Part shown: positions 49,801 to 57,574 of the stretch, piece after piece
Layout of the letters: the number at the start of each line of letters is the position of its first letter
Numbering within the stretch: position 1 is the stretch's first letter
Assembly: GCA_963575745.1 (NCBI GenBank)
Contig: CAUYUJ010007247.1
Span: 431,001 to 495,000, forward strand
Length of the DNA: 64,000 nt
From: Prorocentrum cordatum
Taxonomy: Eukaryota; Sar; Dinophyceae; Prorocentrales; Prorocentraceae
Direction of reading: 5' to 3'
Notes under the pieces: generated by a model
The model's input: only the letters and a program-made list of their open reading frames with translations
The model's database searches: none
Told to the model about the DNA's origin: nothing
Position numbers and translations under genes: made by a program

Positions 49801-52800
49801 AGGTCAGGTCCCAGACTGGCCTGATATCCTCCGTGGTGTGGATTGGCGGCGTTGGTAGCGATGGCTTGCCTGGTAGGCTTGGCATGTCGGGTCTCCTGCA
49901 GTGCTATGACTGCGGCGTTGTGGTCGACACCTAGAGCGGTGATGGTTGGCCAGTTCGCTGGGAGACTCGTGATGTTGAGGCTGACGAGGTGGATGGAGCG
50001 ACCTGGCCCGTCTCCGTCGGTGGAGCTGGGGTTAGCACGCCCCGCACGGTGGAGGGCAGCCTGGCCCTCACCCTGGTAGAAGGCTTGGCCACAGTAGGAG
50101 CTCATGGCGTCGCGGCAGATTGGCTTTGACGGGGCTGAAGCCGCCGTCAGGCCAGAAGTATAGGCAAGGCATGGTCGACGCTGCGCCGGGGGGGGGTCAT
50201 AAACATCGGCAAAACTGCCACGAAAAATCCTCCTCACTCCGGTACCGTGGGGGACGGGGGGAGGAGGGGTGAGACGGCAGCAGAGGGAGAGGGAGGCGAC
50301 TCCTCGATCCGTCCTGCCGAGAACAAGAACAAAAGCAAACCAGCGGCGGCAGCTCGGCGCGGCAGCGGCGCAGCGCGCGCGCACATACTGCGCACGCGAC
50401 GCCGCTGGTCCGTCCTGCGGCGGCGCGCCCGCCCCGTCAGTACCGTGATGAGCAGCATCAGCTGGAACAGCTTGTTCGTGTGCGCCCTCTGCGCTCGCCT
50501 CGGGCGGTGGGCCCTGTGGCTGCGGCGGAGGACGCTCTGCCAGCGCGTCAGCCACCAGCTGAACGTGGCGAGCGGCGCGGTCGGTGGCCTGGCGCTGAGC
50601 CTCATCCATGCCCGCTGCCGTGAGGCACGCGTTGCGGACAGGGCTGACTCCACGCGGGGCCGCCGCTGCCGCGGCAGCGGCTGAGGTGGCGGGGGCGCCG
50701 CCATGGCTCTGGGGAGACAGCGGTGAGCCGCCGCCGAAGCCCGCCGCGAGGTCCTTGACGCGGTACTTGTTCTTGAAGGGGTCGAAGGTCGGCGCCTCGT
50801 CGATGGGGACGACAACGCGGGTGGGCGGTGGCAACTCCTGGTCCGTGGACGGCGTCGGCTCGAGGTCGACCTGGCCAGGTTCGATGGCGCTGGCACCGAA
50901 ACGTGGCACCACCTCGGGGGCTTGGCCATCAGCCTGAGTCTCGCGGGGCGGCGAGCTCGTGGAGCTCCCAGGGGCCTTGCGCGAGCTGTGGCGGCTGCAG
51001 GACCGGCTGCGCGGGACGCGCCCGCCCGTGTGGCGGTCACGTGGCGAGGTCGCCTGGGCGTTAGCGCGCGCAGAGTCCGCCCTGCTCGGGGAGCGGATCG
51101 GCGCTGCGCAGGGTGTTGGGCTGGGCTGGCGGGAGCCGCCTGTGCCGCCCGCCGCCGAGGCTGCAGCCTGGTCAGGGTCGACGGCGTCGGGCCGGGGGCT
51201 GACGTGGTGGGCACTACCCTCGCTGTGCCGCGGGGAGGCGCTGTGGTGCGCCTGGGTGTACGTGAGGACGAGCGGGATGAGCGGCTGCCGCTCGCGCTCA
51301 GGGGGGGCAGGTTTTGCCTGGGCAGGGCGCAGCGCTGCGGCCACGTTTGGCGGGGGCGTGTGTTGGCGCGGTTGCCAGGCACGCACGTTCGCCTCGCGCC
51401 ATCCTTCAGGGCGCCCTGTCCTGCCACGGCTTGGTGCAGCCCCCTGGGCTGAAGCCGCAGGGGTTACCACTGCGGGCTGGTTGCTGGCGGTGCTGTCATG
51501 GCGGCCTGGGTAATGGCCCCAGGCACGCGTGGACCCTGGCACGGGCGAGGTGGCCCGTGGGGGAGCCTGCACGAGTGCACGCGGGTAGCCGATGACCGCT
51601 GGGTGCACCCTGGCGTGGGGGGCGTGGCCATAGCTGGAGGCGGCTGCTCCTGCCGCCGCGGGCCTGGCGCCAATGGGGCCACGGTGATAGGCGGCGCCCC
51701 CGCCGTACACCGCGCTGTCGCCTGTCGGGACGCGCGCGGGAGAGCGGTTGCGTGGCGTGCTCGGCTGACCTGCGTCGCGTTGGTCGCGCTGCTGGGTGCG
51801 CTGCTGGTGCTGTTGGTAGCGCTGTTGGTCGGCTCTCGAGAGCGGGCGGGTGTCGGGGAGGATGGGGGGCACGTCGGGCCGCCGCCAGCCCTGATAGACG
51901 TGCTCGAAGGCATGGTCTGGGTAGGTCTCCCCGACGGGTGAGTAGCGCCGCACATGCTCCACGTAGTCAATGTTCTGCGGCTCGGGGAGCACCGTGATGT
52001 TCACAGCCCGCTGGTGCGCTGGTCCATAGAGACAGAAGCTACCACGGTTGCTGCGGTCGTGGTTCAGCTCGGCTTCGGTCGTGGCACGGCTCACCATGGC
52101 GTCGCAGAGGCGCATGTCGTAGTCGAGAGCTTGAGGCCCAGGGCCGCCCTCGGCATCCCAGTACAGTACCACATCTCGCCAGCGGGTGCGGGTAGTGTGG
52201 ATGCGCTCGGCGATAGACTCGCAGACGGTCCTGACTGTGACACGATCCCTATGCATGTTGGTGATGGCTAGGGAGTAAGGTCGGCGGACCGTTTTGTTGA
52301 AGATGAAGTCCTCCTTGAGGGCCTGGTGAGGGCCGAAGAGCACGTAGCCTTCCCTCCACAGCGGTTGGTCGGGAGACGGGTCTTCAGGCATCCCCGTTCC
52401 TGTGAACCCAGGTGGCCGCCTCGTGCCGTCGGGCAATCCCTGCTTGAGGACGCGACGCGGCCTCGGTGGTAGATACCATTGACCCTGGTAACCTGCTTGG
52501 CCTGGTTGTGGAGGCTCCCCCCCGGGGCCTGAAGGCGCTCGGGGGGGTTCCTTGAGGTCGTGCTGGGCTGGCGCGTTGCCGTATTGGCGGGCGAGGATGT
52601 GCGGAGGCATCCCTGTGGCACGGACGTCGAACAGGCTGTGCGGACGAGGCGGATGAGGGCATCTGCTGGAGAGGCAGCATGTGTCGGAGTCCCTGTTGTC
52701 GGTGCTGTACGCACACGTCCAGCTGTTGCAAGAGTAGTCCGTGGACCAGTCCATAAGTGCACGTAGTCCGCTGAGGGAGCAGTCTGGGCACGTTGGTTGG

Positions 52801-52952
52801 CCCGAGGTGCCGAGCTGCGTGTTGCGGCGGGCAGCACAGTACTGACAGCATTGGAATCGGCACTGTAGGCAAGTCCAGCGTCCTGGTAGGGGCGCGGGAG
52901 CGCTTGCTCGTCGGTGACTGCGTCGTCTGGGTGGGGTCGGGGTCGATCCCAC
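46614..52952 (-). CDS. LINE-1 endonuclease and reverse transcriptase ORF
   Basis: Coding sense from about residue 27 to the frameshift near 46840. Residues ~30-110 are Cys-rich (CLQCRFQCCQYC, CPDC), possibly zinc-binding. A Pro/Arg-rich middle follows. APE-type endonuclease spans ~985-1260: IHLVSLNI, LQET (~1020), FICMDANTNID (~1170), SRIDYIIAN (~1218), KSHVGL (~1249). RT spans ~1600-1900: AALDRQKCFDYL (~1775), GHLQGSSWSLDD (~1832), TTFVDDSNS (~1864, catalytic Asp pair). The product nicks target DNA and primes reverse transcription there. The shift at 46840 removes the zinc knuckle and RNase H from this frame; LINE-2 keeps them in frame. Confidence 0.9.
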   Translation of the reverse strand: MGSTPTPPRRRSHRRASAPAPLPGRWTCLQCRFQCCQYCAARRNTQLGTSGQPTCPDCSLSGLRALMDWSTDYSCNSWTCAYSTDNRDSDTCCLSSRCPHPPRPHSLFDVRATGMPPHILARQYGNAPAQHDLKEPPRAPSGPGGEPPQPGQAGYQGQWYLPPRPRRVLKQGLPDGTRRPPGFTGTGMPEDPSPDQPLWREGYVLFGPHQALKEDFIFNKTVRRPYSLAITNMHRDRVTVRTVCESIAERIHTTRTRWRDVVLYWDAEGGPGPQALDYDMRLCDAMVSRATTEAELNHDRSNRGSFCLYGPAHQRAVNITVLPEPQNIDYVEHVRRYSPVGETYPDHAFEHVYQGWRRPDVPPILPDTRPLSRADQQRYQQHQQRTQQRDQRDAGQPSTPRNRSPARVPTGDSAVYGGGAAYHRGPIGARPAAAGAAASSYGHAPHARVHPAVIGYPRALVQAPPRATSPVPGSTRAWGHYPGRHDSTASNQPAVVTPAASAQGAAPSRGRTGRPEGWREANVRAWQPRQHTPPPNVAAALRPAQAKPAPPERERQPLIPLVLTYTQAHHSASPRHSEGSAHHVSPRPDAVDPDQAAASAAGGTGGSRQPSPTPCAAPIRSPSRADSARANAQATSPRDRHTGGRVPRSRSCSRHSSRKAPGSSTSSPPRETQADGQAPEVVPRFGASAIEPGQVDLEPTPSTDQELPPPTRVVVPIDEAPTFDPFKNKYRVKDLAAGFGGGSPLSPQSHGGAPATSAAAAAAAAPRGVSPVRNACLTAAGMDEAQRQATDRAARHVQLVADALAERPPPQPQGPPPEASAEGAHEQAVPADAAHHGTDGAGAPPQDGPAASRAQYVRARCAAAAPSCRRWFAFVLVLGRTDRGVASLSLCCRLTPPPPVPHGTGVRRIFRGSFADVYDPPPAQRRPCLAYTSGLTAASAPSKPICRDAMSSYCGQAFYQGEGQAALHRAGRANPSSTDGDGPGRSIHLVSLNITSLPANWPTITALGVDHNAAVIALQETRHAKPTRQAIATNAANPHHGGYQASLGPDLDLARAQRKAAHGGTDHTVEGNTGASGGVAILSKDAIVDSTVDDTASCIATLKAKKRWHEAFLPLCTQHRRRRRRNNHGPAGIYIASLYGVAGGDSTDLFRLADCAAARVGSAPYFICMDANTNIDDNPHLLHMMQHGWFNVAEGTPDHTMHTYGNIPDWDRVTKCPRTSRIDYIIANQAARSLVTDFCYLRDLPAKSHVGLQVTLDLSRLDHTAPRLLAPTPYPPNDGAHEDHELQALGTLIAGRYHDRMEQADTRDDVERMFALANEASHEYHLTRLRDLPPPPPDHPKKKAPTMHGLTPTFEERPAVPRAFPTYGASTIHMNRLRKLHRQLCELRFIGQHHHIDCRAIPPYLAQRIDCTWTAARLLCHKLRPTALLAFPEAWTPDVPAPRGEHLDRLIQNLDSELARRANRAKAERIKIWAEGVREPSGRKAAIYARAADCSPTAYLRTPTTPDDAQLHCDTTAFNPDQASTDDSDADTDAGGFSPSDGSSLDTDNDEGHTRDPPPAQVPDALPANAIVANTKDMLKLMVDTWEPILGRYRARAGHDAEAMPTWADFYDEYRQELPTPSPAAPFHLTDDQLIHFIRTRSPRRAGGLDGWTTKEAKELPDDILRLFASVLRAMQRTGTIPEPLLHVPNPCLRKGRGELPTDQRLLSVLSVWMYAWEAPAYRSLTTWRQGWTHATSFGAVPKATIGDVSTSLALRIERARALLLPLAGAALDRQKCFDYLITDICLNLALHAGCPQDIVTVRRNFYRHHKRYIRMNGAYSKDLARTNGHLQGSSWSLDDIKLLMCVWTKRQHRYVPRSLSTTFVDDSNSTTHAASELQKSLDETAKFDRFSGQRIHPGKVAGWALTDELHAAVTQLTLADRPLRVVDSFKLVGSYINAEAAPAPAALNLTATADARVRRATIRLPRIGKLPSPMLIKARHARSLAASVCTTGTDIQAPSGPAKTAYNHALKAAIRPKGNKWVEFWTLMAVCVPGHALRSTPSRSVKHSCACGDRLTATLHSAGSPETSNTTSRPCLVEDPSDDSSSRSSSSDGPGPHLASCTTTGAARSAG
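47110..47130 (-). repeat. Family-2 hairpin H4
   Basis: Core GGC-TGGA-GCC-G with perfect arms AGCGC/GCGCT. Shared with LINE-2 at 63930. Confidence 0.55.
48332..48354 (-). repeat. Family-2 hairpin H5
   Basis: Core GGC-TGAA-GCC-G with arms CGCTGG/CCGGCG (one G-T). Translated as DAGGFSPSD. Confidence 0.55.
50127..50149 (-). repeat. Family-2 hairpin H6
   Basis: Core GGC-TGAA-GCC-G with perfect arms TGACGG/CCGTCA. Translated as LTAASAPS. Confidence 0.65.
51441..51463 (-). repeat. Family-2 hairpin H7
   Basis: Core GGC-TGAA-GCC-G with perfect arms CCCCTG/CAGGGG. Translated as TPAASAQG. Confidence 0.65.
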
Positions 52953-55900
52953 AAGGGCCAGACGTCGGCGAACCAGGACTGGCCTGTAGTGCGGACCACC
53001 TCAGCGGGGAGGCGAGCGTCGTCAGCATGGCGCTCAATCCACTGGGGCCCCAGGTCCGCTGGGATCATGACCGTGCGCCAAGTGTCGTCCGCCTTGACGT
53101 GGACTTGGGTCGGTGCCCAGAGCCTGGTAGTGGTATCGCCATGGTCGTGGTGGAGGATGACCCAGCCGTCGCGACCCGCAACCGCAGGGTCGATAACGCG
53201 GTGGCCCATGACGGTCGTCCCCCACGGTAAGTAGGCGCCGTCGTGGTGCTCGCCCGGGTCAAGCCAGACCTCGATGCCAGGGGCGTTGACACGGGCCCGC
53301 ACATCACGGACGTGGAAGGCTAGGACGTGGTAGGCGGTCGGCTCCTCTTCCGTCTCGATGTGCTCCCACGTCTCGATGTCGCTGTTGTCCGAGGTGGAGT
53401 TTCCGCCGCTCTGCCGTGACGAACGCGAGGCGGATCGCCGCGGGCGGGCATGGCCTCGGGCGAGGGCGGCGGCCGCGCTGATGAGGGACGGCGTACGGCG
53501 GTCGTCGGCTCTCGATGTCGTCGATGAGCGGTCTGGACTGTGTCCCAGGGCGGCACCTGGCTGATAGGTGTGCGATGGGCCAGACGCGGCCCCAGGGCTG
53601 GAGCCGCTGGGGCGCGGCGCTCGTGCGTCGGACTGCCCCCGCACGGGGGCGGCCTGCAAGCCAGTGTACACCAGGTCGATCAGTGGCTGCGGGTCCAGCT
53701 GGAGCTTGCGAAGCGAGGCGCGCGGACGGGGCTGGTTGGGGTCGGCCCTGGTGGCTGCTTCGGTGTCGTAGTGCTGTGTAGCCCATGCTCGCGCTGCCTC
53801 TGGCGAGTATAGTGCCTGCGGCGGTGGCCACGCTGCCGCGATGTCCAGCCGGCGCCAGGTGTTAGCTTCCTGGTCGCGGGCTTCAGCCGCCTCGCGGAGG
53901 TCTGGGTGATCGTAGCCGGCAATGTGGAGGGCGTGCGCACAGTCGCCCATGCCATAGGCTTGTGGTAGGGCACGGCACCTGGAGGCAGCTTCAGTGGGGG
54001 CACACCAGTCCATGCGGATGAGGAGGCCCAGGACCCGTGGGTAGATGAGGCGCGCTCCGTGAGCCTCCCCTTTCACGAAGTTGTGCCAGTTCTCACCACG
54101 CGGCGGTTTGGTAGCCTCGCACATCCAGAGCGCGATGGGTCCCCACGCGAGGGTGTCGTCTTCGAGGCTGCAGGGCGGGTGAGGCGGCACTGCGTACCAC
54201 GCGGCCAGCGACGGGTGCACACTCACGTACGTGCGGCCAACATTTGTGGCGGTTCGACCCTTCGCTTCACGGCGGGGGCCCGGCAGGAGGTGACCTCCGT
54301 TGAAAGCGAGACGAGCCGCAAGGTCGCCGCGGGTCCCGTGCCAGAAGACCGTGGGCGTGTCAGTGGTGGGTTGACGGAGGTCCCACGTGAGGTAGGGGAA
54401 GATCGTCTCGCCTGAGTTCCCACCCGAGTCTTCCAGCACCCAAGTGAGTCGGTTCGGGGGCCTCTGCATGATGTCAGTCCACGGCGCCAACGCTTGGAGC
54501 GTTGGGTCATGGGTGAATCGAGGATGGTCGTAGAGTCGCAGGGCGTCTTTGATGTCCTCTGTAGTCACGCCACTGTTACCAAGCGCAAAGCCGTTCTGGT
54601 ACAGGGAGGTGAGGATGCTCGTCGGCGGCACGGGGACCGCTGGGTCGCGCTGGATGGTGTTGCGTAAGTTGCGCGTCGGTGGCCTGAGGGCTGGGTGGGG
54701 CGTACCAGGGCCTGGAGGCGCCTGGGGCCTGGCGGGTGATGCGTAGCGTGCTCGCCGTCGTGGTGGTTGGGTGTCCATGTCGGAAGAGGAACCACGAGCA
54801 TCTGCATGTCGGAAGATGGACCACGGGCTGTCGAGGGTGCGCTCACGTGTTTCCCTTGCCTCGGCGTCGCTGGCCTGAGCTGTGGCGTCTTCGTGAGTCG
54901 GCGGGTTACCATAAGCCGCGCCGCTTATGGGGCCGTCTCGCGGGGACGGGCTGGTCGACCGTGGTGTGACAGACGAGGCTCGCGATACCGCGGCAGTGAC
55001 TTCGACAATGGCGGCGGTGGTGGCGGTGGTGACATCGGCGACTGCGGCGGCAACTGCAGCAGCGTAGTGTTCCTGTAGCAGCGGGTGTCGAAGAGAGTGC
55101 ACGTGCTGGCTCTCGGGTTCGTCGGGATGCGTGCGCGGCATTGTGTGTGTGGCCTCATCGCGCGGCCTCCTGCTCGGTTGGCAACAGCGGAGGCACCACT
55201 GGGCCGTGGGTGAGTCCAGGGCGCGCGCACAGATGCGGGCTCCTACGTGTCCGACGGCTCCTTGAGCGAGAAGTTTGGCGCCGACCAGGAGAAGACCGCA
55301 AACCACTCCGCCTGTGGCAATAGCTCCGAGTTTGCCGCTGGCCCATTTCAGGGCACCCCCGAGGCCAGACCCGACTGCGCTGGCTCCGCCCGAGACGATG
55401 TCTCTGAGTTTGGCACTGGTCCACTTGAGAATACCCCACAAGGCGGGCGTGGCGTCGTATGCCGTTGTGCGTCGGGGCGTAGTGGACACGGATGGGCCTG
55501 GTGCCGCAGCTTCACGTCGTCGTCGCTGCCGGTAGCTGGGGTCTCGGCTCGGTGTCGGCAAGTACCCGTCGATCTGGTCCTTGTACGGCATGGCTACCAC
55601 GATGGCATACGTGGCCACGAAGAGGCAGATGAGACAGCCGCAGCGTCGGGAGGCCGCTGCGCTGTGCGGGGCCTCGTAGGAGCCGCTGGCGTCAGGGCTC
55701 GCGTCCTCGATGGGGTCGTTGTCGATGCCAGCCTGCCAGTGGTCGACGGCGCTGGAGTTGGAGTCAGTCGCGTTAGCACGGCAGACAAGGGTGCGGGGCG
55801 TGGTCCTGCCACCTGAGGTCTGAAGACGCCCCGATCCAGCCAATGCTGCAGCGGGGCTGAAGCCGCCACTGCGCGGGCTGGTGGCTGGCGGTGCAGTGGA

Positions 55901-57415
55901 ATGGCTTGTCTCGTCGGCGGCAGTGGCGCCATCGGCGTCGCCGAGCTGTGCGCTGGGGGCGCTGTGCGACAGGGGGCGCCCTGTGTAGGGTTCGCTGTCA
56001 CGGTCGCGCTGGGCCGTGTCGCCTGGCGGGGTCGTGCCGTCGCGATCCTGGGTTTCCATGTCGTGGATGGAGTCGTACTGGCTATCGTCCGACACGTGGA
56101 ACGAGTCCAGGGATATGTTGCTGATATCGCTGGCCGCGATGTGCTGGAGCAGAAGCGGTTCGGCGTCGGCCGCGGGCTGGTCACACGTAGCGTGCTGGGC
56201 GAGGGGGCCAGCTGGCGGTGGTAGGTTTAGCGGTTCCATCGGTGCCGCGGCGAGCTCCGCCTCGACAAGCGGCTGCAGGTCTGGCGGGTGGTGCAAGATC
56301 GCATCCGCGAGGTACGCCAGGGCGTCTTGGTCGGGTGGAGGGAGGCCTCTTGGCAGCAAGGCGTGGGCCCGTGAGAGGCATGGCGGCAGTGGTGCCGCGA
56401 AAGCCTCAGGGCCGACGAGCTGGGCACGAGCGCCCTGGTATTCCAGAAGGAGGCCAAAGTAGCGGGTGGGGTACTCGTGGCTGCCCTGGATACGAGTGAG
56501 GTTGCGGTTGGTGCGCTGTCTGTCGGGGCCCGCTCTGTGCCAGATATCCTCGCACATGTCGAACGCGGTGCGGTGGCGCAGGGCGTCGTTTTTCTCCGCG
56601 GAATCCTCCTGGAAAAAGTGGTCGTACTGTGGCAGATGGAGCGTCGCCAGGATGTGCGGGACGCAGTCCTCGAGCCATGCCCAGAACACGTCCTGATGGT
56701 CCTCACCTGGTGCCCACGCCGCGGCGCACGGTATGAGCCGTGCTCGGATCATCATCAGGTGCCAGAAAGCGGGGTCCTCCTCGGGTTCACCCCTGGCGCA
56801 CAGAGGGGTAGTGGGACCCGTGGGGCTAAAGCGGGGCACGACAGCGGGGCTGAAGCCGCCACTGCGTGCCTGGGCCTTGCCAGCGGCCCTGTCGAGGATG
56901 TGCTGCACGACGGTCGAGGACAAGCTGAGGACAGACTGCGATGCATGTGTCGTAGTTGACGAGGGCGTGCTCGTAGGAGACATGCTGGTACTCGCCGTAG
57001 CCGTCGTAGTAGCCGTCGAAGTCCCAGGGGGGCAGCGCGTGGGGCAGGGCCCCTGGTGCTGCTCAAGCCAGGCGCTCGCGATGGCGCCCAGCGGCCCGGT
57101 GCCGCACGGACCCGCGGCGGCGGTGCTGTTCACGATCGGGTCCAAAATGGCGCAGTGATCGTATTTGTAGATGCTGTCATCGTAAAGGTAGAAGAGCGTC
57201 CCACGTTCAGCGTGTCGCAGGAAAACCTCTCCTCCGTGCTGAGGCGCACCGCCTGAAGACGGGTGTGCTCCAGCTAGCGAGGGGAGGGCCAGGCCGCAGG
57301 CAAGGCGCCACATGATGGCGAGGCCTGGCGGGCGGCGCGAGCGATGAGCCGAAAGCTGCATGTCAGCACACGTCCTCAAGTACCCCTGAATGCTCATGTA
57401 CATTGCTACAATCAC
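52268..57415 (-). CDS. LINE-1 large accessory ORF: signal-like start, membrane segments, ADP-ribosyltransferase-like region
   Basis: A 1715-codon frame starting 160 nt after ORF1 and passing into the endonuclease frame near 52870. Residues ~37-53 resemble a secretory signal core (WRLACGLALPSLAGAHP). Hydrophobic segments lie at ~590-608 (CLICLFVATYAIVVAMPY) and ~705-726 (GGVVCGLLLVGAKLLAQGAV). Residues ~1020-1110 recall ADP-ribosyltransferases/PARP folds: FWHGTRGDLAARL (~1023), YVSVHPSLAAWYA (~1060-1075) and LWMCEA (~1095), an H-Y-E order. This is pattern recognition, not a database match. None of these modules is standard in LINEs. Separate gene or N-terminal half of a giant ORF2 are both possible. 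Confidence 0.6.
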   Translation of the reverse strand: MIVAMYMSIQGYLRTCADMQLSAHRSRRPPGLAIMWRLACGLALPSLAGAHPSSGGAPQHGGEVFLRHAERGTLFYLYDDSIYKYDHCAILDPIVNSTAAAGPCGTGPLGAIASAWLEQHQGPCPTRCPPGTSTATTTATASTSMSPTSTPSSTTTHASQSVLSLSSTVVQHILDRAAGKAQARSGGFSPAVVPRFSPTGPTTPLCARGEPEEDPAFWHLMMIRARLIPCAAAWAPGEDHQDVFWAWLEDCVPHILATLHLPQYDHFFQEDSAEKNDALRHRTAFDMCEDIWHRAGPDRQRTNRNLTRIQGSHEYPTRYFGLLLEYQGARAQLVGPEAFAAPLPPCLSRAHALLPRGLPPPDQDALAYLADAILHHPPDLQPLVEAELAAAPMEPLNLPPPAGPLAQHATCDQPAADAEPLLLQHIAASDISNISLDSFHVSDDSQYDSIHDMETQDRDGTTPPGDTAQRDRDSEPYTGRPLSHSAPSAQLGDADGATAADETSHSTAPPATSPRSGGFSPAAALAGSGRLQTSGGRTTPRTLVCRANATDSNSSAVDHWQAGIDNDPIEDASPDASGSYEAPHSAAASRRCGCLICLFVATYAIVVAMPYKDQIDGYLPTPSRDPSYRQRRRREAAAPGPSVSTTPRRTTAYDATPALWGILKWTSAKLRDIVSGGASAVGSGLGGALKWASGKLGAIATGGVVCGLLLVGAKLLAQGAVGHVGARICARALDSPTAQWCLRCCQPSRRPRDEATHTMPRTHPDEPESQHVHSLRHPLLQEHYAAAVAAAVADVTTATTAAIVEVTAAVSRASSVTPRSTSPSPRDGPISGAAYGNPPTHEDATAQASDAEARETRERTLDSPWSIFRHADARGSSSDMDTQPPRRRARYASPARPQAPPGPGTPHPALRPPTRNLRNTIQRDPAVPVPPTSILTSLYQNGFALGNSGVTTEDIKDALRLYDHPRFTHDPTLQALAPWTDIMQRPPNRLTWVLEDSGGNSGETIFPYLTWDLRQPTTDTPTVFWHGTRGDLAARLAFNGGHLLPGPRREAKGRTATNVGRTYVSVHPSLAAWYAVPPHPPCSLEDDTLAWGPIALWMCEATKPPRGENWHNFVKGEAHGARLIYPRVLGLLIRMDWCAPTEAASRCRALPQAYGMGDCAHALHIAGYDHPDLREAAEARDQEANTWRRLDIAAAWPPPQALYSPEAARAWATQHYDTEAATRADPNQPRPRASLRKLQLDPQPLIDLVYTGLQAAPVRGQSDARAPRPSGSSPGAASGPSHTYQPGAALGHSPDRSSTTSRADDRRTPSLISAAAALARGHARPRRSASRSSRQSGGNSTSDNSDIETWEHIETEEEPTAYHVLAFHVRDVRARVNAPGIEVWLDPGEHHDGAYLPWGTTVMGHRVIDPAVAGRDGWVILHHDHGDTTTRLWAPTQVHVKADDTWRTVMIPADLGPQWIERHADDARLPAEVVRTTGQSWFADVWPLWDRPRPHPDDAVTDEQALPRPYQDAGLAYSADSNAVSTVLPAATRSSAPRANQRAQTAPSADYVHLWTGPRTTLATAGRVRTAPTTGTPTHAASPADALIRLVRTACSTSVPQGCLRTSSPANTATRQPSTTSRNPPERLQAPGGSLHNQAKQVTRVNGIYHRGRVASSSRDCPTARGGHLGSQERGCLKTRLPTNRCGGKATCSSALTRPSRRTSSSTKRSADLTP
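53589..53613 (-). repeat. Family-2 hairpin H8
   Basis: Core GGC-TGGA-GCC-G with perfect 7-bp arms GCCCCAG/CTGGGGC. Translated as SGSSPG. Confidence 0.65.
53875..53896 (+). repeat. Atypical inverted family-2 hairpin
   Basis: CGCG-GGC-TTCA-GCC-GCCT-CGCG on the + strand: the core is on the opposite strand and the bulge is four bases instead of one. Confidence 0.3.
55848..55872 (-). repeat. Family-2 hairpin H9
   Basis: Core GGC-TGAA-GCC-G with arms GCAGCGG/CCACTGC (one C/A mismatch). Translated as SGGFSPAA. Confidence 0.6.
56819..56840 (-). repeat. Degenerate family-2 hairpin
   Basis: Arms CGTG/CACG around GGGGC-TAAA-GCGGGG; core only partly kept. Translated as PRFSPTG, 20 nt from hairpin H10. 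Confidence 0.3.
56842..56864 (-). repeat. Family-2 hairpin H10
   Basis: Core GGC-TGAA-GCC-G with arms CAGCGG/CCACTG (one C/A mismatch). Translated as SGGFSPAV. Confidence 0.55.
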
Positions 57416-57574
57416 GCCCCCTGCAAGACTACGGGTGTCCCTACACCAGATAGCTTGCGCGTGCTGCTGCCAAAACAGACATGAGGTGACAAGAAAGAGA
57501 TACGACGCGAAGAGGGGAGAGATGCCTCTGAAGGCGCTTCCTCGGAGGGCTGAGGCGGGCTCTCTGAGGCACCT

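Noticed and set aside
57134-57150. Spliced-leader-like 10-mer CCAAAATGGC
   Set aside because: Only ten bases match DinoSL, neither end extends, and it lies inside a good ORF (reading DHCAILDPI).
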